Below, piece by piece: positions 1 to 13,699 of a stretch of 64,000 nt of DNA. Positions within the stretch are counted from its first letter, which is position 1; every line of letters begins with the position of its first letter. The stretch lies in NCBI RefSeq assembly GCF_040115645.1, contig NC_089552.1:4216001-4280000 (forward strand), read 5' to 3'. The DNA comes from Euwallacea fornicatus (taxonomy: Eukaryota; Arthropoda; Insecta; Coleoptera; Curculionidae). The position numbers and the translations under genes are program-made. Below the pieces are notes generated by a model. It made no database searches. It was not told the DNA's origin and saw only the letters and a list, made by a program, of their open reading frames with translations.

Positions 1-1072
1 TTCTAAACCAAACCCCTTCTTTGCTTAATTCTCTCTATTTTCTCCTAGCTCTCTGTAATCTATTTTCTATATTGTATCGATTTGTAATGCTCAAGTACAA
101 TCAACGAACAGACAGCAAAGCAGATTTTTTTGTTTGTGTCTAAAAGTTTCAAATTTAAACAATTTCCCACATTAAAAATAAATCTTCTATTCAATTCGTC
201 ATCATCAGCGAGATCTTTCAGTATCACGGGCCCAGATTCACTGATTTCTGCAGTAGAACGTCTCCAGAGAAATATATTAAAACCATGTAGTAAAATCGTT
301 AATTACGCAATTTACATAATCAAGAAGCACATATTCGTTATATTGATGGGAGTCCCAGTAAATGATCATGTTCCAAGATCCCATAATCTGGCCTAAGATT
401 AAAGGCAAAAGATCGGAATGAAGACTCTTCTCACCTTCCTGTATAGATCAAAATAGTCTTTTGTTGTGCAACATACCCAAGAAGTCTATTTCTCAAGCTT
501 CCATTAAAGAGCAATGAAATAATTCATGTTCATTCTTACCCCCTTGCACCTCATTTTAATATGAATATGAACACACCTCACTTCTGAACCGAATGAAAGG
601 TGCTTAGGACTTTTTAGCGCCTAAAGCTGGGTCCGCACCTAAAATATTGTGATCAGTAATGCAGGTAATGACAGATTTCAACAGGACTTGGTTTGACAAA
701 TTTGCCAAAAATTGGAGGACTTGAGTTTTCTATACAAATAAGACGGCAGAGAGTTGTCTAAGAATAAGAACTAAAACCTGGTTTATACGTAATATTTTAT
801 TGTAGTTTTATATGATCTGAAAAAACTACCAACAAAATTAATGCAAATTGTGCAGTTACACCAATAAAATTTTCGTCAACAGTCTGTTGCACTTGCCATC
901 AGTCTCTTGCAGGTATATCTAACCAAAAACGTTAAGTAGAGGCCATAAAGTGTGTTTCCCCCATTCTGTTGCATTCCGCATCTTGTTCTGTACGACTATT
1001 GTATGGTTTGATATTAGTAACACTGACACTGAGCTAACACTTAAAGAAAAAACGAATTTGGAAAATGTTTCA
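1..1072. other. Non-coding stretch left of the mariner relic
   Basis: I see no gene here. The open frames of 88 and 94 codons have no recognisable motif. The second one, from 950, owes part of its length to reading the mariner 3' end on the wrong strand. Confidence 0.5.
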
Positions 1073-1992
1073 TTATTTCTCGATACAGTCTCCTTTGAGA
1101 TCTACACACTTTTTCGAACGAGATTCTACACTCTGTATATAATAAGCAGCTTCGAATGTTTCAAATTAAGCATAATAAAAACTAGACTGGAGGGGCTAAA
1201 TTTGGTAAATAGGGCAGATGAGGAGAGAATATGAAATCATGTTGACTGATTTTGATCATCGCGATGACAAAAATGTGAACTGGTGCGTTGCCTTGATGAA
1301 ACGAGATTTTCTTTTTCGCCAAATCCGGTCGCATTTTCCTAATTTTTTCGCTCAAACGTTGCAATAAATTTGCAGAATATTTTCCGTTTATTGTTTTTCC
1401 TTTTCATTGGAAATTATCTCATGTGCATCCCAAAAAATTTCCGCCTTCACCTCTCTTTCAGTTGGGAAAATTTTCGCCTTCTTCGGAGCCGATTCTCCCC
1501 TCAAGTTCATTGTTTGACTGTTCTTTCGTCTCAGGTGTGAAAGCATGTTTCATTTATGGTTATGAATCGACCCAAAATCCGGCTTTATGCCTTCAAAACT
1601 TTGCTAAACACTCCCTTGAAACATCCTCATGACGCTGTTTTTATTCAATTGGCACCCATCTTGCGCACAGCTTTCTCATTTCCAATTGTTCCTACATAAT
1701 GCGATGTACAGTAAATTTTGAAATGTCTATTTGCCTGTACAGTTTTGTAGATTTTCTCCACAATATCTGGAGAGGTTAGATCTGGAGTGTCATTGGGTCG
1801 ATCACTGCGGAGCTCGTCTTGGCAGCTAATACGATCGCGTTTAAACTCTGCCACCCAATATTTTACAGTTGTTAACGAAGTTTCGGAGTGAGATTATCTC
1901 AAAATATAATCTAACTCCGCTTTTCTGTTGGATGAATTAACACCTTTTAAGTGAAAGTATTGAATCAAGAGTCGATCATTCACTTTTTCCAT
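1073..1992 (-). pseudogene. mariner transposase pseudogene
   Basis: This is a degraded mariner transposase on the minus strand. It starts at the ATG at 1990-1992 (MEKVNDRLLIQYFHLKG, the usual mariner N-terminus). It continues with AEFKRDR and a degenerate RSGRP-like hinge (RSDRPND) at about 1800-1854. The second catalytic block is visible near 1270-1300 as FHQGNAPVH, where families normally have HQDNAP, so the second catalytic Asp is replaced by Gly. A degenerate SPDLAPSD-like block (LPNLAPP) follows at about 1190. The true C-terminus, KKCVDLKGDCIEK plus stop, lies at 1073-1115. Stops and frameshifts occur throughout, and the segment between the SPDLAP block and the C-terminus is shorter than normal. 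The total is about 920 bp, against roughly 1,035 bp for a 345-residue mariner protein. It is inactive. I found no convincing terminal repeats. Confidence 0.85.
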
Positions 1993-1999
1993 GTTCACA

Positions 2000-4500
2000 A
2001 AATTTCTAAAAGCGTTCGGTAAGAGCGGCTCCAAAACAAACTCAAATCAATTTTAGAAATAAGATTTTTAAGGTTAGGTCTTCGTAATATCGGCAAATTT
2101 TTAACAGAAAAATCGCCATCTATATGTGAGGTCGGGTACTTCCAGGACTACATTCGTATCTATGATAGCCTCTGCCGATTGCGGTCATTAAGTAGTATTA
2201 CTTCCTCATGTATGTGCAACCACGTTTTCCCCTCAAAAATCAAAAAAATTCTCATTGAAGTTACTTCGAGATACTCAAGGTTTCAGAAACAATTAATTAA
2301 AATAAGGCAGCTTTGGATTTATATTACAAATTTGCTTAAGAAGAGATGACATACATGTGCTCCTGACTGTATTCACTATTGTTCTCGTCAATGATCGACA
2401 AAGACTAGATTTAGCATGGCTTTTTACAATGTGTTCCTGTTTTTGACTAATAAAGCACTAATCCATGGCGAGGAAATTACGTCGCCATATCTGTTTTGTG
2501 TTATATGAGTCAATTGCTGTGGCGCATGCCAGCTCTGACGACTATATGACGTCACTGGGGCACTAATAAATGGCGGCCTTCCATAAAAAACCTAGACCAA
2601 TCTTGGTGGCAATTATGTGCTTTGTACACTTCTTCTTCGTTATTGGTCCTCGTGATGCAATGTGACCGGCAGTACAATAAGCCTGATGAGTAAGTAAGAT
2701 GAGATTTGATACGTGCCGGTATGTGCATGAATAGTGGTGTGAAGGGATCAGTTTTTTTCATTGTCAATTTCGGGTAATTAATTTGAAGATGATTGTAAAT
2801 GTGACACTAAAGTGGTTTTTAGTATACGGCTGTATCTTCCACTAGGTGAGATGTTATCTCGGGAAACTAGGGAATTCCTTTAAGGGCAGTTCGGCGTATT
2901 CATGATAATATGGCACGTGGTTTGTGGTAAATACCCGCATAACCGGAGCGTTTTTTCGTCACTGGCTTTGGCAATTGTTACATCGTTTTTCAAAAATGTT
3001 TAAACAGCTTAAGTAACTCGATAATTTTCTCTGAAATAGAGTTCTGGCAACAACTGGGAAATTCAACTGAAATCCCTGCAGAGCCATTTTCTACCGCCGT
3101 TGTTCGTTTGTTTTAGAAAGGAGGAGGGCCTCCGGCCACAGCCCTTTCTTCAATTGTTTCCCGATCGTCGATATTCAAAGCACGCTTTTACAAATTGTTT
3201 AATTAAATCAAGGGAGGCCGCGCACAACGCGACGTTCTCTTGTTTCCAGCGCCGACTGTGTCTTGGAAATTAAATTTAAGACTTCGCATAGACTTTGACG
3301 CGTTTTGGGACTTTGCGTTCGCTATTCAATTGCTTTGTTCGCGGAACTTTCTTGGCACAGCTAATTGAACGGGAATCGTCTTATTTCAGAGTCCCCCTTG
3401 GAAATTGTCTATTTTTCCTTGTCCTGCTTCTCGGCGGGTTAAATTGAGTTAATTGTTTTGGAACAGGAAGCAGCCATCAAGCGTACGTTTGTCGATGTGA
3501 TAACCAGACACCGAAGCACACAATTTTTATGCCGAAAATGGTGATGGCTGCCGCACCCTTCATCTCAGATAGTATTCAATTGAAGTATCGATTCGTGTAA
3601 AAAGTTATGGCCGCCTTTGCGTTTCCTCTCGGAGCCCCGTCTTTTTTCACCCCCTCATCAAAATTTACCCCATGTTCGCCCTTGCGCTTCTTATTTCGCC
3701 CTCCTTCCCATCCGAACGTATTTAACGTCATTTGTATTCTAAACAGAGCCCGAAATGTTTTACTAAAGTAAACTGAGACTTTAGGGGAATTTCCAAATTT
3801 TAATTGAGAATATAAGACGTGGAATGAGGGTCGACTAACTTTGGGAGCACGAAGTCCCTGGAGTTTTGTGCCGGCAGCTCACCAAATCCAAACACAATAA
3901 TGTATTTAGCATAATTGTTCATTTTGCACAAAGTAGCGCCGAATATAAGACAAGTTGCAATTTAAAACATCATTCCAATAACACTCCGAATCATATTTAA
4001 CGAGGTTAAATTCCTTTATTTCGCTCTTTATGTTCCGAAACTAAACCCTTTCCAGGGACCATAGCTCAAAGGCAGGGAAGCAGGAGGCAACAAAAGCAAA
4101 GTAAGATGCAATTAAAATCCTCAGATTTCTATTGGTCCGCGACTACGCGACTATTCTGCTCGCAAAGCTCCGAGAATAAGTTTGAATTTTCAAGTTGTAG
4201 CTTTACGATTACCATTTCAGGTTGTATTGTTGCCTTTAGGGCCCTAAGGAACTTATTTGTATTTACCTCCTGCAGAATGTAAAGAGAATTTCCAGAGTTA
4301 TGTAATTCTGCTTTATATGTTTAAAATATCTACGGGTAAGCTTAATTCGGATTCAGATTGCGCATATACAATGTGTCCAAGATAAGGATGTCTAGCATGG
4401 GGACCTTGTAAATGGCAATACGAGGATACTCCCAGAAGTACCCCACCTGAGATATTGCTGGGGATTTTTTTGTTACAAATTTGTGTGTTTTTTGTTGTTT
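2000..4500. other. Non-coding stretch with GC-richer islands (about 3040-3480 and 3540-3740)
   Basis: No gene is recognised. Two blocks stand out from the AT-rich background because they are balanced in composition and rich in CG dinucleotides, for example around 3180-3330 and 3600-3720. They hold no long open frame and no splice-bounded coding exon that I can see. They may be conserved regulatory DNA, which is an inference from composition only. Confidence 0.3.
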
Positions 4501-4503
4501 ATC

Positions 4504-4743
4504 TCACCGACCCTATTTGCCAGAATGAACTAACGCAGATTATATTGTATTTCCAAACTTTAAAAATTTGCTCGGTGGACAGCAATTTACCAATGATGAA
4601 AAGGTGGAATCCGAGAATAATGCCAATTTTGAAATATTCCATGCTGTTTACTACAAATAGGGTATAGATGTCATAGAACATCCCTGAGAAAATCGTGTCA
4701 ATTTCAAAGGAGACTATGTTGAGAAATAATGTAATATTTTTCA
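4504..4743 (+). pseudogene. mariner transposase C-terminal fragment
   Basis: This is the last fifth or so of a mariner transposase on the plus strand. In one frame it reads HRPYLPE, then FPNFKNLLGGQQFTNDEK (family: FPxLKKWLGGKRFxSNEE), then YYK, and ends in NFKGDYVEK plus a stop at 4741-4743. Three further stops interrupt the frame. The upstream catalytic region is missing; the sequence before 4504 does not resemble a transposase. It is homologous to the 3' end of the mariner relic at 1073-1992 but in opposite orientation, so the two are separate insertions or a rearranged pair. Confidence 0.8.
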
Positions 4744-4759
4744 ATTTTTGTTTCAAATA

Positions 4760-7700
4760 TTAGGTCAGGTACTTCTAGGACGATCTTCGGGTATACAGAC
4801 TTGGTGAAATCGGAGAAAAGGCGCCCAGTGTTACGCAAGATTTTTGACCAACAGCAGAACAAATTGCTCTAAGACTGACGATAAAGATAAGCCATAGGCA
4901 TGACAAAGATAGGTAAAAGACTGAGAAATTCAGGCAAAAAGAAGTGACATTGGTCATAACTGCACCATTGTGAACTCTCTTGACAAGCAAGACAACAGGC
5001 CTATTGAACACTGAAAACTCATCAACCTCAGATATGAGAATGATTTGACCCTTCAGAAGAACAACGACGCAATTGTTACTGACCATTTCCTATCCATATA
5101 TCAAATGAACTGCGTTATTCTTGAAAGTTTGGTAATTTTTCAATCTTTTCTTTAAATTGCATTACTTTAAAGGACTTGCAGATACCGCCAATCATTAAAG
5201 AGAAATCTTGAATCAGTCTACAATCACTTGCGAGATGCTTTGGGCTTCAGAAATGTGCCTCCATATGAGACAATGACATATCAGAAATCATCACGTAATC
5301 ATCATAGCTTCTGAGAACCAGGAAGAATGTACTTTGTATCATTAAAGAGGTTTTCGGATATGATGCTTCCACATTGAACTTTCGATTGGGGTTTAATTAT
5401 GTATGACGTGTGAGTCCAGTCGTGATGATATACATACTGAGAAATCTTCACTGCCATTTTCTATCGTTTCACATTTAACTGGAGAAAGTATGGGGTCAAA
5501 ACTTATCGTTTAGTAATAATCTGGAGTTATTTGCCAAAATTAAAAAATACGCGTGCCTGTTTTCTAGACACCACGTTCCCTTTTCGTTTTCCATGCAAAG
5601 AATCTTCAGGGAGTAAGGTGCTCCCTGCCATCCTCGTCCCAAATTCAGCGATTATTATTTGTCTTTTCATTTCCAACATACTTCAGTTATTTCATATCAA
5701 ACAAAATAGTTTTGAGCAAATATCCATACAAGTGCACGAGTTCATCGTTGTGGCTGCAGAGAGCAATGAGCACTGAAAACCAAAGACAGGCTTAGCTCCT
5801 CCCCTAATTTCATTAAAACTTACGACATTGAAGCAAAACCCTCTTATGTCAAGAGATAAGATTAAGAAAAGGGAAAATAAGATAAATGTGCCCGCCATAT
5901 TTTAGGGGAACATTTTACTTGCTTGCATTTCATTCAATGTAGCTGTCGCCCGGGAGAATATTCAACGAATTGTGTTCTTACACACCTTTCTATGGAATAT
6001 TTGTTTCAGTCCCTTTGTAAAGGGTCATGGAAGCAATAGTGTCATGCTTTTATCTTAAAAATTTCAAAGACTTTATGCTTGAAGAGCAGCGTCGCTGCAT
6101 CTGTTTGGATAAGAAAGCACGTTTTCTTTCAAAACTAAGCCATTGATATTTTTACATTTTCCAAATCTGTGGAAGCCCAATAAGCTTGTTAGGGTCTGGG
6201 ACTGGGAGATCGTCTCTTGGAAACCGAGAAGACTCTTTCCCCAATTTCGCTCCTGGTACGAGATCCCATTTCCCAGTTTATCCTAGGAAACTCGCATGTT
6301 TATTTAAGGCTTCCGAAGGATTTATATTAGGGCTCGAGCAATAGTTAGAAAAGTACATTTTGAAGTGAGTTGTTCAAGTTTTAAATTTTGACATTTCTTT
6401 CATATGTAAGGAACGACCTGCTGCTGCGTAGTAAGTTTTGCATTATTTTAAGATAAGTGCTCATATTAGACAGAGAGCCATAAACGCTTTATTAGACTTG
6501 CTCATTCGCTCAGACATGCCATTTGATCTTCTGTCTCAGTTTGCTCGTTTATGCAGCACCCGACGTGAAAGGGATAAATAACGTTGACGACGTCTGATCG
6601 GTAACGGTGGCAGACTCTTCTTTACCGCCTTCGGGTTTATCGAGGTACAGAATGTTACAATTAATTTGGAATTTATTTGAAAAACTGAGGAAGTTACAAG
6701 TGTAAAACGAACGAACTCGTGAGACGTGTTACTACGTAACAATCTGTAGGCGTGGTATGGGTAATTCAAGAAATGATGTGTGTTACGCCTTCAATGGGTA
6801 TTGTAGAATATTCTATCTTGGCATTCCAGAGTTTCTATAAATTCTATCGCATATCCTATAAATTACGATATCGAGGTTTGGTTTTCTGTTCCCAGGAGGA
6901 ATACATATGTAGATGTCTGCCATGTCTGTATGTCTGGTGGCTATTAAGGATGGTAATAATTTCTGGAACTTCTGGCAGTGGAAGGAGATATCGCAGTATT
7001 AAAGAAATGAAGGACAAGAAATATGACGAATTAAACAGAGGAAATCTACAGAGTTTTTTTTTTAAGTTCTGTGTTAATTTGTATAGTCATAATTATTTGA
7101 CGATACGCCCCCCACGCACAAGTTTTCAAAGACTAATAAATTCGAAGTATAATAAACATTGTAGAATTTATTAGTCCTTCCCTCGTACGGAAAGTTTTCT
7201 CTCTCTAGCACGAGAGAGAACGCAAGTGTTAATTTGTTTTGCACAGCACCAGATAATTTATATTAAAGGCACCTTTCTAGTTCATAATGTCAAAGGAAAG
7301 TTTCATTTTCTTGAAATATACAAGTTTAAAAGCGAAGGGCGTGGCTTTCCCGGGAAATTTATCGAGGCGAAACGCGCGACTCGCGAGCGAGAATAAATTT
7401 TCCTTTTAAGATGCTATTTTCCTCCGAAGCAATTTTCCACTCGGTTACAGTCGGAGTTAGAATTGTCAAAATTACCCTTTAATTAGTAAGTCGGTTGATT
7501 TATGGGCAAAAATCTTAATTGGATATTATTACAAAGTTTAATGGTTACGAAATGGCGTATTAGAGTTACAGCTAAATAAGTATACATTCAAGTTCGCCCA
7601 AGCTCTACGGCACAACTACTTTTTTTCTAATTCTCTGATTAAAAGCAGCCGAATATCCTAATGACTATACGACAGAATCTTTAGTAATGCCCTGCACAAT

Positions 7701-8000
7701 TACCAAAATCTCTTGAATCATGAAATCCAATGTGTCTGTAAATTACCTCCTCATCATTCAACATAGCTCAATTCGTAGGATAAGAACTTGACCTGTGCAT
7801 ATCTTCATTTTAATTTGAAAAATCATGAACGAATAGTTATGTTAATTCTTAACCAATTTCTACATTTCTCAAATTTGACGTCCGAAACCCACCGTTGTTC
7901 GTCTTATATTGTCAATGGGGTGTTCATCATAAATCTTTGTATGTCGACTGATTATTTGTATGTTTGCTTAAAATATAATAAATTGATTATTCATGATACT
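4760..8000. other. Non-coding stretch with a small GC-richer island (about 7320-7470)
   Basis: No gene is supported. The longest open frame (140 codons, 6752-7174) has no motif and no biased codon use, and its residues look like translated AT-rich DNA. The island at 7320-7470 has several CG-containing octamers and no reading frame, and may be regulatory. Confidence 0.35.
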
Positions 8001-8008
8001 TTAATATA

Positions 8009-8914
8009 CAAAGTATTCTGAAAATGGATGTCAAAAATGGGGTCATGAGATTCTTTGGGCCAACGCATTAAGATTTAAAAAATACTTGAAAAAAGTGTTT
8101 TGTTTAGATGCTAGTCACGGTCAAAATTCTTGGAAAAAAAACATGTTTTTTGCTGTACTTTGAGAATATTTCAATACAAACACGACCAGAACATTTCACA
8201 GAACAGCTGCGTCATACAGATTTTTTTTTGGATGATACATCAGCCCTTTCTCCAACTTTGTTATCTCTTGAAAATTTCTCGCACGGTTAACGTTTCGCGC
8301 CGAAAAAAAATTATTTTCTTTCCTCATGCAGAACATCAATTTCCCATCACTTCGATAACAATTATCGATACTTGTCAATGTGAACGTTGATGTCACTTAT
8401 GAAAAATATCATAAAAAATTGTCAAAATTTTTCAAGTTTCTTTTCAGACCAATAATGGCTTTCTCTAATGAAGAAATGATAAAAATGATGGGTTTTTGGA
8501 AGAATAATTTTTTCGCCATGAAATGTTAACCGTACGAGAAATTTGCAAAAAATAGAAAAGTTACGGAAAAGACTAATGTATCATCAAGAAAAAATCAATA
8601 TGATAGAGATACCCAATGAAAGTTTTGGTCATTTTTGTTCGAACATGACTAAACACTTACCGCATTTGCACATTGCGAACAAACATGAATGTTGCGCGAA
8701 AATAATCGTTATACTAATGAATAATTGCACAATGGGTTTCGTTGAAATTGATTACAGCATGTTTCAGAAATAATAAAATAGCATTTTTTTCAAGAATTTT
8801 GGCCCTCATTAGCGTCTAAAAAAGGTACTTTTTTCAAAATATTTTTAATTCGAATCTTAATGTATTGATCCAAATAATGATACCATTTTTGACACGCGTT
8901 TTCAAGACACCCTG
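8009..8914. mobile_element. Long-inverted-repeat MITE (fold-back element)
   Basis: Two arms are imperfect reverse complements of each other: about 8009-8325 on the left and about 8470-8914 on the right. Matching landmarks are TGTCAAAAATGG, CATTAAGATT, GTCAAAATTCTTGG versus the complement of CCAAGAATTTTGGCC, GATGATACAT, and AAATTTCTCGYACGGTTAAC. The right end is CACCCTG, the same terminal heptamer as the larger elements at 17422 and 35864. The left end is decayed. There is no transposase inside, so the element is non-autonomous. The short open frames at 8108-8396 and 8543-8773 are arms of this element and not genes. Exact ends are uncertain by a few bases. Confidence 0.75.
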
Positions 8915-8919
8915 TGTGG

Positions 8920-11900
8920 TGTCAAGAAGACTTTTAACAAATTTTAGCACCGTATTCTACGTTTTAAATTAAATCTTAATAGCTCCCTTAGTTGGTTAAA
9001 CAGCTTTAAACTGTATGTTCATCACACAATATACGCTGCATAAATAGAGATGTCAAATGAGTTGGAAAATTTAAAGGGCGTTACTCTTTCTCGTGGCTGT
9101 TCCCCTTTTTCAATATCGAATTTCTTGCTTCCGCCAACGTTTGGAAGATTCTAGGAAAACTACAAAAGGGCTCCGGAAAATTCGGAAATCTGAAATGTTT
9201 CCCAACTTTATTGCCATTTAAAATTTTTTATGTATTCCTCATAAATGTGACAACTTTCCAGCGCATTTTAACGTCACATAAGTAATTGTTCCAGTGAGGT
9301 GCAGGTTTGCTCACATATGCGGCCGAGAATGTCCGTTGCTCTGCAACCAGGGCAAATAACAGGCCGTCAACATATTTCTGTACGGATGTTCTCGTATAGA
9401 TTATGTCTAAAGTTTACACATTTCAAATTAATCTTGAATTTCAGAAAATATGACATGTGTACCTTCTCGGAAAATAATATTCTCGGTCTCTGATGCTTGA
9501 TACACGTGGTTGCTCCTCGGTTTACAATTTACATTGTCGCTCGAGAATATATTATTTTTCTACTAGGTACATTATATACCAACGTTATTACTACCAATTT
9601 TATATCGTAGTTTTTCTAATTATTATCTTCGCTATTTTTTTCACCAATGACAAGAAGGATAAAAGACGGACAAAAAGATCTAGAGAGATCCGACCTAAAC
9701 AATAAACCATGTAACTGAACCAAGGAAGTATTAATATTCCACCACGCTGATTACAGATTAAGTTAAAGCTCACTCCAGTACAAAATCCTTAAATCTTGAG
9801 GAAAGGGTCTTAGCACCGCAAGGGAAATTTTAATAGAATCTAACCGAAAATCAGCGATTTCCTATAATAAGGATCTAATACAGAAAATTGATTAAATTTT
9901 CCGTAACCCTCTCGAGCTTAATCATGTTAAGAATTAATTTTAATTTAATACGAACCGCCAAAATGAGCTAGGGGTGCCAACCACCGAAAAGACATTTATT
10001 ATTACCACGGGGCTGAGTTTTCTTTGGCACATTTTCAATAGAAATACTTAAACAATACAAGAAAATAACTCACCAAAAATTCTCTTACTTTTTACGGGCA
10101 AACAACAACCAACTCGAATCATAATCACATAACTCAAACTTGCAAAGATGTTGTCGATCGAAAATTCAAAGCCGGACTAAAGAGCTCATGAATATCAAGC
10201 CGCGAAAAAATTACCATATCTCAAAAACTAGAAAAACGAGTCGCCGGCTTGGATGGACAATTCAATAGGGGCTGCAATTGTCTTGACCATGGGCCGTTCG
10301 AATTCAATGAGGACAGGCTCGGACCAAAGTGACCCGAAAAGTGACCCTTTCTTGAGTTCTCACGGGGAAGAAACAGGTTTCTATATGATGACCCTTTGGG
10401 ATTGGAACTTTGATTATCTAAGTTTTCAAAAGTATACATTTACCCTTGAGGAAAAAGTGTATCTAAGGGTATGATTTGTAGAATATGTTCATCTCTGAAT
10501 AAGTTACTCAACACAAATTGAAAGAGTTGTTCATTTGTAACTAAACTAGTTATAACACGAATTGGGTCATCTGAAAATTTTCCTAAAGTTAACTGGTAAA
10601 ACTTCGTTATTTCTTTGCCGATTTTGATTTTTCAGTTTGAAAGAGACATCTTTGCATCTTTGGCCTATACGTCACTGGTATCCGGGTTTTTTAAAATTCA
10701 TTCTCGTTTTAAAGAGTGTTAGTTTGAAACTACAAAACATTAAAAAAATTTTTTCATATTGGGTGAATTGTTGGGCTTACATTTCAAGACGTTGAGATTT
10801 TTTTATATGTTCCATTTTATGAAAATATTCCCGTTTTATACAATAATGTCTTTAAAAAAATTACTTTTTTTAATTATACAATACTAGACACCGTCAAAAT
10901 TACAAGAAGCAATTTTTAATAAAATGTTAAACACAGCAGCGTGCAAAAAGATCACTGGGCATTACTGTGTAAGAGGTTCTATAACTGTAATGAGCATAAT
11001 TTTGACAAATTCAGAGTCGTGGAAAACAGCTTCAGAAATTTAAAAATACCACTACTGAGTCCGTTTTTTTAAATTTATTTAAAGACTGTGTAAGTACGAT
11101 TCATTGACGTGTAAAAGAGTATTTATTATACAGGTTAATCCAGAAAGTTTGAGAAAAATTATTCCATTTTTAATATCCCTTGAAGATTTTTGTTAAGGAT
11201 GAGAATCTTCGTCGACATTTTTGAAGTATTAAAAAATACTATTAAATCTCTTAATTTGTTTTGGAACACTATGTGTAATTGATCTTTAGGTATCTCAACA
11301 AATTACACATACATGCACCACGTAGACAAATGCAGATAAAACTGAAACTGGTTTTTTTTTAGCGAATTTTCACGTTTACCTCATAGCTCCTTTTTATACG
11401 CTCTTAGTTTTAATAGGTTCCATCAGAAAATATCCAATTTTTCATTTTAGATTTTGTCTGTTATTGTATAAGTAAAAAGACAAAATATCGAACTCATAAC
11501 ACCATAGTTCATAAAATTGCGATGTTTCTATAGCAACAAAATGTCTTAAAAAACCCTCAAACATGTTCAAAGATAAACCTAAGGATTCACAACATCGATC
11601 AAAAATTCTAAAACCACTCACGTTTCTGAAATTCTCGGTCCAAAGCTTCAAATATTATAGTAAATACTACGCTTGTCCTCCTTAGATGAAAATCTAATAT
11701 TGACAAAGAAGTGTTGAAGTTAACGTTAGCCAAAGTTAGGTAAGTTTTGGGCTCTGCCACTTCATTTGGCGTTTAGTTTATTTACTATTCCAAATAATAA
11801 AAGTGAGATTATGCAATTTAAGAGAACATTTTTCATAATTTTATGACATGTGAATTCAATCTGCAATCTCCAAAAAAATTATAATCTTTTTGGTCACTGA

Positions 11901-13090
11901 GAGATAAATCAGGAATGGTCTAGTAACCATTGACTTCAATCTAGATTCTAAGACTTTTTTTCTATTATGTCTTGCATCCTCGCTTTTAAGGCCATTTCGT
12001 GCTGTAGTGACATTCACAGACCACTTGAGTAAATCTTAAAATTTAATTCATTTAAAAGTAATCAGTGCGTTCACATTAGAGTAAGCAACACGCATCCCGT
12101 GCATTCGAATATGGTGTCGCGGTCATTTGAACGTGAGCGTGAGCATCGCCGACCCCTAGGTGATATGAGTTTTAAGAGGCTCTATTCATGTGTCTGATGA
12201 CTCTTTTTGAAGTTCCCTTTGCAAGAATGTTATTTGGTTGGAGCTGTTTAGAGACAGTTGCGTCATCGTGAAAATCTCAATACTGGCCCCTTGACGGTAT
12301 TTTCATCAAGCCTAAAGTAATGTTATGAAATTTCTATAAGAATATACTCACGGTTATTTCAATTTTTGAAACGTTTCTGCACCGAGTTGGAGCTATCCTC
12401 AGGACGATACAATTTTCATGGCGGATTTTATTATCATGTTTTAAGCTGATCGATGTATTCGTGAGTTTTTTAAGAACATGTTTATGATCGAGTTCATTGG
12501 CAGCGTGAATTAACTGTCCACAGTAGTCCCAGACAGAAAAATAACATTAAATATTTGTACTATTTTGATTTTTCTAAAATAGCTAAGATTCCAGAAAATT
12601 TCAGAGAGGCTCTGTATAGGGACAACCCACCTAGACAAACTGGTGCTAATGTGATTAGCATAAGCAATAATTATTAAGGTTGTTGAAGGTTTCGGGACTA
12701 TACACTCGATATAGGAAACTACCCGAAGTAAATCGATTTATTCGAGTAAATACGATGAACAAATCAGGATGGTTATAAAAAGTATTAAATCACGTTTATA
12801 ACTTGGATAAATCTGATATTTTTTTAAAATGCTTAAACACGTATAATTTTATAAATAAAAAAGAAATATAATGCATTATTTTCGATATTCAAAATTTTCA
12901 CCCCTATCCAGCTACCCCTAATAACTTTTTATTTTCAAATGGAAAAGTGCCCAAGTAGTATGTCAAATGAAAGGTTATTGAATAAGGAACGCAACGGTAC
13001 ACTGAAAACTAAAATTGAATCTGCAGTTTCCTCAGAAAATAAAATTGTTAGATCCAAATAAAATAACTCGTTCAGAAACTATTTCATCAA
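8920..13090. other. Non-coding AT-rich stretch
   Basis: No gene is recognised in about 4.2 kb. Overlapping short frames on opposite strands at 10221-10474 are chance frames in a slightly GC-richer patch. Around 12060-12180 there is a short block of mixed composition with several GTGAGC/CGTGAGC repeats, and I could not assign it. Confidence 0.4.
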
Positions 13091-13094
13091 GTAA

Positions 13095-13640
13095 AATCTA
13101 AATTCTTACAGTAAATATTCAACTTGGGCTTCAGTAACAATTTGGAATTAATTCAGTTGTTGTTCAAACTTTTTTATGCAATTATCCAGTATTGTTTCTG
13201 TTATTAATTCTAATTCTGTTTGGATTCTAAGGCATAAATCATCTAAATTTCTTGGTATATTTTTTTAAATAAAACCTTTTAAGTAACCCAAAAAAAAGTC
13301 GAGTGACACAAGATCTGAAGATCGCAGCAACCATTCCATTGTGCCTCTTCTAACGATCCATGTCCTAGGGAAAATTTCGTCAAGATATTATGTCACAGTT
13401 GTAGCATAATGTGATGGGACATCATCTTGTTGGAACCTAATATTATTGCCTACTTGTTCCTCATTTTCTCCAAGGAAAATTGTGACGATTGATGGAACTA
13501 TTTCGTTTTGCAACAAGTGGAAGTATGATGCGCTGTTTAAGGCCTCCTTTATGAAAAATGGACCGGTGAACTTGTGGCCGATTATACCCATCCATACATT
13601 GAGTTCTTGCGAATGTTATGTATGCAGATCGTGCATTATC
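13095..13640 (-). pseudogene. IS630/Tc1/mariner-superfamily transposase fragment (C-terminal half)
   Basis: On the minus strand, one frame with several stops reads LNVWMGIIGHKFTGPFFI, then a block ending IRFQQDDVPSHYATTV. It continues with a degenerate third catalytic block SSDLVSLDFFLGYLKGFI (family: SPDLTPLDFFLWGYLK) and then NLDDLCLRIQTELELIT. These are the middle and C-terminal blocks of the insect mariner-like transposases that end in a DDE_3 domain. They include the second catalytic Asp (QQDD) and a third acidic position in the LDFF block. The N-terminal DNA-binding half and the first Asp block are not recognisable upstream of 13640. It is a relic and non-functional. Confidence 0.8.
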
Positions 13641-13699
13641 AAACGAGACTGTTTGTACACCAGTATCGATAGTTATGTCGATGAATAGATTCAATCAAG

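Noticed and set aside
4775..5086. 103-codon minus-strand frame
   Set aside because: It has a hydrophobic stretch but no family signature; I considered a retroelement fragment but no reverse transcriptase or integrase motif was visible.
6752..7174. 140-codon open frame on the plus strand
   Set aside because: There is no domain, signal peptide or repeat; the residues look like random translation of AT-rich DNA, and the start lacks any supporting context.
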